NCBI RefSeq assembly: GCF_036246005.1
Contig: NZ_CP109171.1
Coordinates: 1,724,001-1,788,000 of the forward strand
DNA length: 64,000 nt
Source: Streptomyces sp. NBC_01723
GTDB lineage: Bacteria > Actinomycetota > Actinomycetes > Streptomycetales > Streptomycetaceae
Reading direction: 5' to 3'
Shown: positions 22,206 to 30,476 of the stretch, piece after piece
Position numbering within the stretch: the first letter of the stretch is position 1
Layout: each line of letters begins with the position of its first letter
Program-made: the position numbers and the translations under genes
Notes under the pieces: generated by a model
The model's input: the letters and a program-made list of their open reading frames with translations, nothing else
Databases searched by the model: none
What the model was told of the DNA's origin: nothing

Positions 22206-22274
22206 CCTGGGGGCTGCGCCCCCAGACCCCCCTTTCGGCCTGAACGGCCTCGTCCTCAATCGCCGGACGGGCTG
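22206..22274. repeat. Dispersed Streptomyces intergenic repeat (second family)
   Basis: A hairpin GGGGGCTGCGCCCCC at 22209-22223 is followed by CTTTCGGCCTGAACGGCC and then CGTCCTCAATCGCCGGACGG. The complement of the last part (CCGTCCGGCGATTGAGGACG) is a motif I recognise as repeated hundreds of times between Streptomyces genes. It lies between two converging genes and could terminate transcription. Confidence 0.6.
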
Positions 22275-22332
22275 GTCGGTGCCGATCGGCCTCCCAGCTG
22301 TCCGGGAGGCCGCGAGCATCGTGCTGCCTGGG

Positions 22333-22578
22333 TCAGTGGTTGAGGCCCAGGTTGCCGAAGGCCGGGTTCAGGACGCCGATGACGTTGACGCTGTTGCCGA
22401 CGGCGTTGACCGGGATGTGGATCGGCGCCTGGACCAGGTTGCCGGAGGCGACGCCCGGGGAGCCGATGGCCTCGCCGTGGGCCTGGGACCCGTCGGTGGC
22501 GGAGGCCATCCCCGCGCCGGCGGCGATCAGCCCGCCGGCCACCATCGTCACGGCCGCTGCCTTCTTCAGGTTCTTCAC
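22333..22578 (-). CDS. chpE: Short chaplin ChpE
   Basis: An 81-residue secreted chaplin. A Sec signal peptide (MKNLKKAAAVTMVAGGLIAA, cleavage after ASA at residue 27) is followed by one chaplin domain (GVASGNLVQAPIHIPVNAVG then NSVNVIGVLNPAFGN). Chaplins assemble into amyloid films that lower surface tension and coat aerial hyphae. It has no cysteine at all, which in S. coelicolor distinguishes ChpE from the other chaplins, so I use that symbol. The start is GTG at 22578 behind AAGGAGGG. Confidence 0.95.
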   Translation of the reverse strand: MKNLKKAAAVTMVAGGLIAAGAGMASATDGSQAHGEAIGSPGVASGNLVQAPIHIPVNAVGNSVNVIGVLNPAFGNLGLNH

Positions 22579-22713
22579 TTACAAGCCCTCCTTGCGATCG
22601 CCGCGGCAGTCGCCGCGGCACGCACTGGAGAACGGCCGGCCCCCGCAAAGGATGCGCCATTCGGGGGACATTCCCACGACGGTATGAATCTCCGACCGGA
22701 AGGGAACCTTCCG

Positions 22714-23355
22714 TCAGCCGGTCACGCCGTGGCGTACGGCCCACAGCGCGGCCTGGGTGCGGTCCGCCAGGTCGAGCTTCATCAGGATGTTCGAGACGTG
22801 GGTCTTGACGGTCTTCTCGGAGAGCACCAGCGCCCGCGCGATCTCCCGGTTGGAGCGGCCGTCCGCGATCAGACCCAGCACCTCCCGCTCGCGCTCCGTG
22901 AGTGAACCGGCCCTTCCCTGGCCGGAGTTGCCCTCGTCCTGGCTGAGCAGGGCGCCGGCGACCTCGGGCTGGAGCAGGATGTGGCCGGCGTGGACGGAGC
23001 GGATGGCACCGGCCAGGGCCTCGGGGTCGACGTCCTTGTAGACGTAACCCGCCGCGCCCGCGCGCAGGGCCGGGACGACGGTGCGCTGCTCGGTGAAGCT
23101 GGTGACGACCAGTACGCGCGCGTGGTTGTCCAGCTCGCGGAGCCTGCGCAGTGCGTCGACGCCGTCCATGCCCGGCATCTTGACGTCCATGAGGATCACG
23201 TCGGGTTTCAGTTCCTGGGCGCGGTCGACTCCCTCGGCGCCGTCGGCGGCCTCCCCGACCACCACGATGTCGTCCTGCACCTCCAGGAAGGTGCGCAGGC
23301 CCCGGCGGACCACCTGGTGATCGTCGACGAGCAGCACCTTGATTGCGTCAGCCAC
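22714..23355 (-). CDS. NarL/FixJ-family response regulator
   Basis: A 213-residue two-domain regulator. The receiver has acidic pocket Asp11/Asp12, phospho-acceptor Asp57 (ILMDVKMPGMDG), a Thr/Ser around 86 and Lys in YVYKD. A LuxR-type helix-turn-helix covers 150-210 (LTEREREVLGLIADGRSNREIA then SEKTVKTHVSNILMKL). It overlaps the end of the upstream histidine kinase gene by 8 bases and is its obvious partner. Downstream lies chpE. Targets are unknown; an inverted repeat in front of the kinase may be one. Confidence 0.95.
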   Translation of the reverse strand: MADAIKVLLVDDHQVVRRGLRTFLEVQDDIVVVGEAADGAEGVDRAQELKPDVILMDVKMPGMDGVDALRRLRELDNHARVLVVTSFTEQRTVVPALRAGAAGYVYKDVDPEALAGAIRSVHAGHILLQPEVAGALLSQDEGNSGQGRAGSLTEREREVLGLIADGRSNREIARALVLSEKTVKTHVSNILMKLDLADRTQAALWAVRHGVTG

Positions 23356-24526
23356 CGGGGACCTCCATCTCGATCGTGGTGCCCTTGCCGGGCGCGGACT
23401 GCACGGTGAGTCTTCCCCCGGTGCCGTTGGCCCGGTCGCGCATCGAGACCAGGCCGAGGTGGCGTCCCGCGCGACGCACGGTGCGCGGGTCGAAGCCGGT
23501 GCCGTCGTCGGTGACCCGGAGTACGGCCCCGGTGCCCCTCCGGTGCAGGGTCACGTCGACGCGCGCCGCCTCGGAGTGGCGCAGGGCGTTGTGCAGCGCC
23601 TCCTGGGCGACGCGCAGCATCGCCTCCTCCTGGGCGGCGGGCAGGGCCCTGACCCCGTGTCCGGCGAAGGTCACGCGCGCGGTGTGGGCGCGGTCGAGGA
23701 CCTGGATGTGGGTGCGCAGGGTGGCGACGAGGCCGTCCTCCTCCAGGGCGGCGGGGCGCAGCTCCACGACGGCGGCGCGCAGCTCGTCGGCGGCCTCCGC
23801 GGCGAGGGCGGCGACCTGCTGCAACTCGCCCTTGGCCCGCGCGGGGTCGCGGTCGACCAGGGCGGTGGCGGCCTGGGCGGTCAGGCGCAGTGAGAAGAGC
23901 TTCTGGCTGACCGCGTCGTGCAGCTCGTGGGCGAGGCGGGAGCGCTCCTCGGCGATGGTCAGCTCGCGGCTGCGTTCGTACAGGCGCGCGTTGGTGAGGG
24001 CGATGGCGGCGTGCTGGGCGAGGATGCCGAGCAGTTCCTCGTCGTCCGGCGTGAATCCGCAGGTGCCTTCAGGTTTTGGGCCCGGGGGGTGTGGGGGGTG
24101 TCCCCTCACAGGGCACAGCTTGTTGGCCAGGAAGAGGGCGCCGATGATCTCGTCGCCGTCGCGGATCGGCAGGCCCAGGAAGTCGACGAGGTCGGGGTGG
24201 GCGGAGGGCCAGCCGCCGAAGCGGGGGTCCTCGCGGACGTCGGCGAGACGCTCCGGCGTGGCCTCGTGGAGCATGGCGGCGAGGATGCCGTGCTGGCGCG
24301 GGAGGGGGCCGATGGCCTTCCACTGCTCGTCGCTGACGCCGTCGACCACGAACTGGGCGAAGCCGCCGTGGTCGTCGGGGACACCGAGGGCGGCGTACTG
24401 GGCGTCCAGCAGCTCGCGGGCGGAGGCGACGATCGTCTTGAGGACGTCGCGCACCTCCAGGTGCCTGCTCATGGCCAGCAGCGCGGAACTCACCGCGGCG
24501 AGGCCGGACCGGGGGCCGTGACTCAT
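23348..24526 (-). CDS. GAF-domain sensor histidine kinase (HisKA_3 type)
   Basis: A 392-residue soluble kinase with no membrane segment. A GAF sensor domain (about 25-185) precedes the HisKA_3 helix with phosphoryl-acceptor His203 in RLAHELHDAVSQKLFS. The HATPase domain carries AQEALHNALRHSEA (N box), DDGTGFDP (G1) and GRHLGLVSMRDR (G2). A Pro/Gly-rich loop (about 139-156, PVRGHPPHPPGPKPEG) interrupts the GAF domain. The ligand is unknown. It is translationally coupled to the NarL-type regulator gene downstream. Confidence 0.93.
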   Translation of the reverse strand: MSHGPRSGLAAVSSALLAMSRHLEVRDVLKTIVASARELLDAQYAALGVPDDHGGFAQFVVDGVSDEQWKAIGPLPRQHGILAAMLHEATPERLADVREDPRFGGWPSAHPDLVDFLGLPIRDGDEIIGALFLANKLCPVRGHPPHPPGPKPEGTCGFTPDDEELLGILAQHAAIALTNARLYERSRELTIAEERSRLAHELHDAVSQKLFSLRLTAQAATALVDRDPARAKGELQQVAALAAEAADELRAAVVELRPAALEEDGLVATLRTHIQVLDRAHTARVTFAGHGVRALPAAQEEAMLRVAQEALHNALRHSEAARVDVTLHRRGTGAVLRVTDDGTGFDPRTVRRAGRHLGLVSMRDRANGTGGRLTVQSAPGKGTTIEMEVPGG

Positions 24527-24581
24527 GTCCTCACGGTACCGGCGGGGGGTGACAGGGGGATCGGACCTGTGACGGCCGCCG

Positions 24582-24628
24582 CCTAGGGCGGTGGGCCTAG
24601 GTCCGAGGTCCCGCCCCTCCGCCCTAGG
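24582..24628. promoter_or_regulatory. Inverted repeat between the sensor kinase and SDR genes
   Basis: CCTAGGGCGG at 24582-24591 is mirrored perfectly by CCGCCCTAGG at 24619-24628, with 27 bases between. A further CCTAGG lies at 24596-24601. The site sits in the divergent promoter region of the two-component operon and the SDR gene. It could be the regulator's operator; that is inference. Confidence 0.4.
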
Positions 24629-24746
24629 GCGAAGGGCCCTGCCGGGTTGGGGCCGGTGCCCGAGGCGGCTGGTGGGGCCCGGTTCCTACGTTGAGATCAC
24701 GCCGTACCGGACGGGTGGCGGCGGGGACGACGAGGGGACGTGTGTC

Positions 24747-25445
24747 ATGCCGGTCGCGATCATCACGGGAGCGTCGAAGGGGCTGGGCCGAGCGCTCGCC
24801 GAGGCGTTGGCGGCTCGGGGCTGGGATCTGGTGCTGGACGCCCGGACCCCTGAGGTGCTCAAGGACACGGCGGCGGCGCTGGAGGCGTACGGCACGCGCG
24901 TGACGGCGCTGCCCGGGGACGTCACCGACCCCTGGCACCGGACCGGGCTGGTGACGGAGGCGGGGCGGCTGGGCGGGGTGGATCTGCTGGTCAGCAACGC
25001 GAGCGCGCTGGGCGCGGAGCCGCTGGTGCGGCTGGCGGAGCTGCCGACGGACGGGCTGCGACGGGCCCTGGAGGTGAACGTGGTGGCCGCGCTCGGCCTG
25101 GTCCAGGAGGCGCTGCCGGCGCTGCGGGCGGCTCCGGCGGGCGCGGTGCTGACGATCAGCTCGGACGCGGCGGCCGAGGCGTACGAGACGTGGGGCGGCT
25201 ACGGGGCGTCCAAGGCGGCGCTGGACCAGCTGGCGGCGGTGCTGGGCGTCGAGGAGCCGGGGCTGCGGGTCTGGGCGGTGGATCCGGGGGACATGGCCAC
25301 GGACCTGTACGCGGCGGCCGTACCGGACGACGACGATCCGAGGCCCGATCCGGTGGGTGTCGTTCCGGCGCTTCTGCGGTTGCTGGACGAGCGGCCGGCC
25401 AGTGGGCGCTACGGGGCTCCGGCCCTGCTGGAGGCGCGGTCATGA
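24747..25445 (+). CDS. Short-chain dehydrogenase/reductase
   Basis: A 232-residue classical SDR. It has the cofactor motif TGASKGLGRA (residues 8-17), NAS at the NNAG position, catalytic Ser in LTISSDAA and YGASKAAL carrying Tyr and Lys. The C-terminal motif has AVDPGDMATDLYAA. NADPH preference and substrate are not readable. I chose the ATG at 24747 because the frame upstream is poorly conserved in composition. The QueA-like gene begins inside its stop codon (ATGA), so the two form an operon. Confidence 0.9.
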   Translation: MPVAIITGASKGLGRALAEALAARGWDLVLDARTPEVLKDTAAALEAYGTRVTALPGDVTDPWHRTGLVTEAGRLGGVDLLVSNASALGAEPLVRLAELPTDGLRRALEVNVVAALGLVQEALPALRAAPAGAVLTISSDAAAEAYETWGGYGASKAALDQLAAVLGVEEPGLRVWAVDPGDMATDLYAAAVPDDDDPRPDPVGVVPALLRLLDERPASGRYGAPALLEARS

Positions 25446-26485
25446 CGGTGGCGCTGACGGTGCCGGAGGAACTGTCGGCGCGGGTGCCGACCGAGCAGCG
25501 GGGGCCGGGCCTGGACCGGGACGGCGTACGGCTGCTGGTGTCGCGGGGCACCGAGGTGTCGCATCACGTGTTCGGTGAGCTGCTCGGGCTGCTGCGGGCC
25601 GGTGATCTGCTGGTGGTCAACACGTCGCCGACGCTGGCGGCCGCGGTCGACGGGTCGGCCGGCCACGCGCGCGTGGTGGTGCACTTCTCCGCGCGCGGGG
25701 ACGACGGCCGGTGGGCGGTGGAGGTTCGGGAGCCGGACGGGAGGGGCACCACGCGCGCGCGTGCGTGCGTGGCGAAGGGGACGGTGGTCCGGCTGCCGGG
25801 CGGTGGGCGGCTGGTGGCGGAGGAGCCGCTGAGTACGCGCGGGGACCGGTTGTGGTGGGCGCGGGTGTCGGGGGCGGAGGTGACCGCGGTGCTGCGGGAG
25901 CACGGGCGGCCCATTCGCTACTCGTACACGGAGCGGGACCAGCCGCTGTCCGTGTACCAGACGGTGTTCGCGCTGGCGACGCCCGACGGGACGGGCAGCG
26001 CGGAGATGCCGAGCGCGGCGCGGCCCTTCACGGCACGGCTGGTGGCGGAGCTGGTGAGCCGCGGCGTGCAGTTCGCGCCCGTGACGCTGCACACGGGGGT
26101 GGCTTCGGCGGAGTCGCACGAGCCGCCCTATCCGGAGCGGTTCTCGGTGCCCGGGGAGTCGGCGCGGCTGATCAACGCCGCGCGGGCCGCCGGACGGCGG
26201 GTGGTGGCCGTGGGGACGACCGCCGTGCGGGCGGTGGAGTCGGCGGCCGGCGGCGACGGCGTCGTACGGGCCCGGGCGGGGTGGACGGATCTGGTCGTGA
26301 CCCCGGAGCGCGGGGTGCGGGTGGTGGACGGCCTGCTGACGGGGCTGCACGAGCCCGAGGCCTCGCATCTGCTGATGCTGGAGGCGGTGGCGGGGCGGGC
26401 GGCGATCGACCTCGGGTACGACGCGGCGGTACGGGGGCGGTACCTGTGGCACGAGTTCGGCGACGTGCATCTCCTCCTGCCGTAG
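25442..26485 (+). CDS. QueA-like S-adenosylmethionine:tRNA ribosyltransferase-isomerase homologue
   Basis: A 347-residue member of the QueA family, which adds the cyclopentane ring precursor to tRNA in queuosine synthesis. Matching segments are VPEELSARVPTEQRGPGLDR, LLRAGDLLVVNTSPTLAA, GRPIRYSYTERDQPLSVYQTVFA-like, SAARPFTARLV, VVAVGTTAVRAVESAA and VVDGLLTGLHEPEASHLLML. It differs from the canonical enzyme where LHVGxGTF is expected (LHTGVASAESHEPPYPE), so the exact reaction is uncertain. No tgt, queG or queC is nearby. It overlaps the SDR gene start-to-stop. Confidence 0.82.
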   Translation: MTVALTVPEELSARVPTEQRGPGLDRDGVRLLVSRGTEVSHHVFGELLGLLRAGDLLVVNTSPTLAAAVDGSAGHARVVVHFSARGDDGRWAVEVREPDGRGTTRARACVAKGTVVRLPGGGRLVAEEPLSTRGDRLWWARVSGAEVTAVLREHGRPIRYSYTERDQPLSVYQTVFALATPDGTGSAEMPSAARPFTARLVAELVSRGVQFAPVTLHTGVASAESHEPPYPERFSVPGESARLINAARAAGRRVVAVGTTAVRAVESAAGGDGVVRARAGWTDLVVTPERGVRVVDGLLTGLHEPEASHLLMLEAVAGRAAIDLGYDAAVRGRYLWHEFGDVHLLLP

Positions 26486-26623
26486 GAGAGGGCCGCGCAG
26501 CCACTCACACAGCGCATTGCGACAGCAACCAACGGTGAGAACGGCGGGGGGTCGATGTGAGCCCGGGCATAGGGCGCACGTCACGTACGAAGAGGAGTAG
26601 GAGTACGACTCGTCCGTTTTGAG

Positions 26624-26653
26624 CGGGGCAGATAGTCCAATCTGCCCCGTTTC
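26624..26653 (+). terminator. Stem-loop terminator after the QueA-like gene
   Basis: Stem CGGGGCAGAT / ATCTGCCCCG (10 bp) with a 6-base loop, followed by TTTCG. It lies 139 bases after the QueA-like stop and 70 bases before the leader of the transglycosylase gene. The U-tract is short. Confidence 0.6.
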
Positions 26654-26837
26654 GCCGTTCCCTGATCCACTACCTCGGATCGTACGTCACACCTTTGCCT
26701 CCGGATTTTGCGGCCGCTAAGAATTGCTCTCGTCGCTCAGCGCCGTGGGTTCTCCCCCGCGGCGTTTGTGCCGGAAGCACCCCTGTCCCCACCGGACGAG
26801 AGCGACCTCCGCGCTATTCGAAGAGGTCTATCCCGCC
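26654..26837 (+). promoter_or_regulatory. Promoter and structured 5' leader of the transglycosylase gene
   Basis: This is the second half of a 352-base gap. Two nested pairings are visible: an outer one, GCTCTCGTC (26726-26734) with GACGAGAGC (26795-26803), and an inner one, CGCCGTGGG (from 26741) with its complement ending near 26764. The leader of a secreted cell-wall hydrolase is a known place for riboswitches in Streptomyces. The ydaO-class core motifs (GGGTGAATCC and partners) are absent, so I do not assign a class. The ribosome site before ATG 26838 is weak (GAGG at 26824). Confidence 0.4.
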
Positions 26838-27539
26838 ATGCTCAAGAACATCCTTTCCCGTGGTCGCAGTCGTTCCCTGACCCGCACCCAGAAGGCCGCC
26901 ATAGCCGGTGTCGGCACGCTCGGCGCCGCCGCCGTCGCGCTCACCGCCGTGCCGGCCAGCGGCCAGACGACCACGAGCGAGGCCGCTCCGACGGCCAAGG
27001 TGGCGTACAGCACCAAGCAGATCCAGGACGTCCACGCCGGCGTCACCGGCCAGCTGGCCAGTGCCAGCCAGAAGGTCGCCACCATCGAGGCCAAGAAGGA
27101 GGCGGCCGCGAAGAAGGCCGCCGCCGAGAAGGCCGCGGCGAAGAAGGCCGCCGCCAAGCGCGAGGCGAAGGAGGCCGCCAGCCGGTCCGCCAAGCGCACC
27201 GAGGTCAAGAAGTCCTACCCGAACAACCTCGACGGCTGGATCCGCGAGGCCCGGGCCATCATGAAGAAGCACGACATCCCCGGCTCCTACGAGGGCATCC
27301 ACCGCAACATCATGCGGGAGTCCTCCGGCAACCCGAAGGCCATCAACGACTGGGACATCAACGCCATCAACGGCATCCCGTCGAAGGGCCTGCTCCAGGT
27401 CATCCCGCCGACCTTCGAGGCCTACCACGTGGCCGGCACCTCGAAGAACATCTGGGACCCGGTCGCCAACATCGTCGCCGCGTGCAACTACGCCGCGGAC
27501 AAGTACGGCACCATGGACAACGTCGACAGCGCGTACTGA
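26838..27539 (+). CDS. Secreted lytic transglycosylase (SLT-like)
   Basis: A 233-residue exported protein. The signal sequence has an Arg-rich start (SRGRSRSLTRTQK) and hydrophobic core to about residue 40 (VPASG). A long Lys/Ala-rich coiled coil follows (about 75-122, EAKKEAAAKKAAAEKAAAKK). The C-terminal catalytic domain (128-233) contains the lysozyme-like glutamate Glu161 in NIMRESSGNPKAIN and GLLQVIPPTFEAY. It would cut peptidoglycan glycan strands during growth or germination. The ATG at 26838 was preferred to an upstream ATG lacking signal-peptide logic. A strong terminator follows. Confidence 0.92.
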   Translation: MLKNILSRGRSRSLTRTQKAAIAGVGTLGAAAVALTAVPASGQTTTSEAAPTAKVAYSTKQIQDVHAGVTGQLASASQKVATIEAKKEAAAKKAAAEKAAAKKAAAKREAKEAASRSAKRTEVKKSYPNNLDGWIREARAIMKKHDIPGSYEGIHRNIMRESSGNPKAINDWDINAINGIPSKGLLQVIPPTFEAYHVAGTSKNIWDPVANIVAACNYAADKYGTMDNVDSAY

Positions 27540-27590
27540 GGTCGGCGCGGACCTCTTCGGACCGACGCCGACGCGGACGCCGATCGCACG

Positions 27591-27630
27591 CCGAAGGGCG
27601 GCACCCTCCTGACGGGGTGCCGCCCTTCGG
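27591..27630. terminator. Bidirectional stem-loop terminator
   Basis: A 16-bp perfect stem, CCGAAGGGCGGCACCC / GGGTGCCGCCCTTCGG, with an 8-base loop. It lies between the converging transglycosylase and FHA-ABC genes. Confidence 0.85.
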
Positions 27631-27662
27631 GGCGTCTCGCCGCGGTCATCCGCGGTCGCGCG

Positions 27663-30248
27663 TCACTTGCGCATGACCTCGGGCTCGTGCCGCCGCAGGA
27701 AGCGCGCCACGAAGAAGCCGCAGATCACACCGAGGACGATCAGCGCGGCCATGTCCATGCTCCAGGCAGCCACGGTGTGCTCCCACAGCGGATCGGCCCC
27801 GGCGCCCTCCTCGGGCGGGCTGATCTTGTTGAAGTCCAGCGTGGCGCCGGCCGCGGCCACCGCCCAGCGCGAGGGCATCAGGTACGAGAACTGGTTGACG
27901 CCGACCGCGCCGTTCAGCGCGAAGAGGCAGCCGGTGAAGACGACCTGGATGATCGCGAACATGACCAGCAGCGGCATGGTCTTCTCGGCGGTCTTCACCA
28001 ACGACGAGATGATCAGGCCGAACATCATCGACGTGAAGCCCAGCGCCATGATCGGCAGTGACAGTTCGACGAGGGTCGCGCCGCCGAGGATCAGGCCCTC
28101 TTCGGGGATCTCGCGGTTGGCGAAGCCGATCACACCGACCAGCAGACCCTGCAGCACGGTGATCATGCCGAGCACGAAGACCTTGGACATCAGGTACGCG
28201 GACCGCGACAGACCGGTCGCGCGTTCCCGCTCGTAGATCACCCGTTCCTTGATCAGCTCGCGGACCGAGTTGGCGGCGCCGGCGAAGCAGGCGCCCACCG
28301 CGAGGATCAGCAGGACCGTGGTGGCGGTGCCGTTCGGGATGATCCGGCCGCTCTGCGGGTTGGCCGGGTTGGGCAGCAGGCCCTTGTCCGCGTCGATCAG
28401 CAGGCTCACCGCGCCGAGCACGGCCGGCAGGATCACCATCAGGGCGAGGAAGCCCTTGTCGGAGACGATCACCGAGACGTAGCGCCGCACCAGCGTGACG
28501 AACTGCGACATCCAGCCCTGTGGCTTCGGCGGCTTCATCGCCTGCATCGCCGGCACCGGTGCGGACTGCGGAGCGACGGCGTCGAGGTCCGCGGCGTACA
28601 TCTGGTAGTGCTGCGAGCCCTTCCAGCGGCCCGCCCAGTCGTAGTCGCGGTAGTTCTCGAAGGCGGAGAAGACGTCGGCCCAGGTGTCGTAGCCGAAGAA
28701 GTTCAGCGCCTCCTCGGGCGGGCCGAAGTAGGCGACCGAGCCGCCCGGCGCCATGACCAGCAGCTTGTCGCAGATCGCCAGCTCGGCCACCGAGTGGGTG
28801 ACGACGAGGACCGTGCGGCCGTCGTCGGCCAGCCCGCGCAGCAGCTGCATGACGTCGCGGTCCATGCCGGGGTCGAGGCCGGAGGTCGGCTCGTCCAGGA
28901 AGATCAGCGACGGCTTGGTGAGCAGCTCCAGGGCGACGGAGACGCGCTTGCGCTGGCCACCGGAGAGGGACGTGACCTTCTTGTCCTTGTGGATGTCCAG
29001 CTTCAGCTCGCGCAGCACCTCGTCGATGCGGGCGTTGCGCTCCGCGGCCGTGGTGTCGGCCGGGAAGCGGAGCTTCGCCGCGTACTTGAGGGCCTTCTTG
29101 ACGGTCAGCTCCTTGTGCAGGATGTCGTCCTGCGGGACCAGACCGATGCGCTGGCGCAGCTCGGCGAACTGCTTGTACAGGTTCCGGTTGTCGTAGAGGA
29201 CCTCGCCCTGGTCGGCCGGCCGGTAGCCGGTGAGCGCCTTGAGCAGGGTCGACTTGCCGGAGCCGGACGGTCCGATGACCGCGATCAGCGACTTCTCCGG
29301 TACGCCGAAGGAGACGTCCTTGAGGATCTGCTTGCCGCCGTCGACCGTGACGGTCAGGTGCCGCGCGGAGAAGGACACCTCACCGGTGTCGACGAACTCC
29401 TCGAGCCGGTCGCCGACGATCCGGAACGTCGAGTGGCCGACGCCGACGATGTCGGTCGGGCCGAGCAGCTGCGAACCGCCCTTGGCGATCGGCTGGCCGT
29501 TGACGTACGTGCCGTTGTGCGAGCCCAGGTCGCGGATCTCCATGCGCCCGTCGGGCGTCGCGTGGAACTCCGCGTGGTTGCGGGAGACCTGGAGGTCGGA
29601 GACGACCAGCTCGTTCTCCAGGGCACGGCCGATGCGCATCACACGGCCGAGCGAGAACTGGTGGAACGTGGTCGGGCTGCGGTCGCCGTAGGCCGGCGGC
29701 GCCCCCGCCGCGCCACCGGAGCCCTGCTGCTGGGGGAAGTGCGGCGCGGCCTGCTGCTGCGGCTGCTGCTGCCAGCCGGCCTGCTGGTGCGGCTGCCCGT
29801 GCTGCGGGACCTGCTGCGGCGGCTGCTGTGCCGGGGCCTGCTGGGCCCAGCCGGCGTTCGCGCCCTGCGCGGCGTACGGCTGCTGCTGGGGTTGGACCTG
29901 CGGCGTCTGCTGGGGCTGGGCCTGCGGCGTTCCGGCCGGGGCCTGTACGCCGGTCAGGTCGACGCGCGGTCCGTCGTTCGCGTTGCCCAGGTTCAGCACG
30001 CTGCCGGCGCCGAGCTCCATCCGCTGGACCCGCTGCCCGTGCACGAACGTGCCGTTGGTGCTCCCGTGGTCCTCTACGACCCAACTGCGGCCGTCGAAAG
30101 TGATCGTGGCATGACGCCAGGACACCCTGGCGTCGTCAAAGACAAGTTCCCCCTGCGGATCGCGTCCGAGCGCGTATGACCGGGACGGATCGAGCGTCCA
30201 GGTCCGTCCGTTGGATTCCAGTACGAGTTCCGGCACTCCAAGCCCCAC
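27663..30248 (-). CDS. FHA-FHA-ABC transporter fusion (ABCG-type, Rv1747-like)
   Basis: An 861-residue half-transporter with regulatory domains. FHA1 lies at about 5-100 (SYALGRDPQGELVF, HATITFDGRSW, STNGTFVHG). A Gln/Pro/Ala-rich linker spans about 103-185. FHA2 lies at about 190-285 (GRALENELVVSDLQVSRNHAE, HNGTYVNG). The ABC domain has Walker A GPSGSGKST, LSGGQRKRVSVALELL and LIFLDEPTSGLD. Six C-terminal membrane helices (about 600-860) are of the ABC2/ABCG type. Rv1747 of M. tuberculosis has the same plan, and its FHA domains read Ser/Thr kinase phosphorylation. The GTG start at 30248 follows GGGGGAC. No kinase gene is in this window. Confidence 0.94.
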   Translation of the reverse strand: MGLGVPELVLESNGRTWTLDPSRSYALGRDPQGELVFDDARVSWRHATITFDGRSWVVEDHGSTNGTFVHGQRVQRMELGAGSVLNLGNANDGPRVDLTGVQAPAGTPQAQPQQTPQVQPQQQPYAAQGANAGWAQQAPAQQPPQQVPQHGQPHQQAGWQQQPQQQAAPHFPQQQGSGGAAGAPPAYGDRSPTTFHQFSLGRVMRIGRALENELVVSDLQVSRNHAEFHATPDGRMEIRDLGSHNGTYVNGQPIAKGGSQLLGPTDIVGVGHSTFRIVGDRLEEFVDTGEVSFSARHLTVTVDGGKQILKDVSFGVPEKSLIAVIGPSGSGKSTLLKALTGYRPADQGEVLYDNRNLYKQFAELRQRIGLVPQDDILHKELTVKKALKYAAKLRFPADTTAAERNARIDEVLRELKLDIHKDKKVTSLSGGQRKRVSVALELLTKPSLIFLDEPTSGLDPGMDRDVMQLLRGLADDGRTVLVVTHSVAELAICDKLLVMAPGGSVAYFGPPEEALNFFGYDTWADVFSAFENYRDYDWAGRWKGSQHYQMYAADLDAVAPQSAPVPAMQAMKPPKPQGWMSQFVTLVRRYVSVIVSDKGFLALMVILPAVLGAVSLLIDADKGLLPNPANPQSGRIIPNGTATTVLLILAVGACFAGAANSVRELIKERVIYERERATGLSRSAYLMSKVFVLGMITVLQGLLVGVIGFANREIPEEGLILGGATLVELSLPIMALGFTSMMFGLIISSLVKTAEKTMPLLVMFAIIQVVFTGCLFALNGAVGVNQFSYLMPSRWAVAAAGATLDFNKISPPEEGAGADPLWEHTVAAWSMDMAALIVLGVICGFFVARFLRRHEPEVMRK

Positions 30249-30476
30249 TGAGTTGTCCCCCGATGTACCCCCGTCGCGGGGAGTCTAGGGATGTCGAACA
30301 TCGGGGGGAACTATTTCAGGCTCGGGCCCCTGACCGAAAGTCGGGCCTTGTGAAAACTGCGTAGGCACCCCTCGACCGACCCCGTTGACGGGGTTGAAAC
30401 CTGCTCGGAGAGTGGTAATCCACGCGAGGGGGACATGCGCGGCAACTCCGCCGCGCAGCGGATCGGGGGGTCTGCC

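Noticed and set aside
26654..26837. ydaO (c-di-AMP) riboswitch before the transglycosylase
   Set aside because: The characteristic GGGTGAATCC-type and other core motifs were not found, despite the typical gene context.
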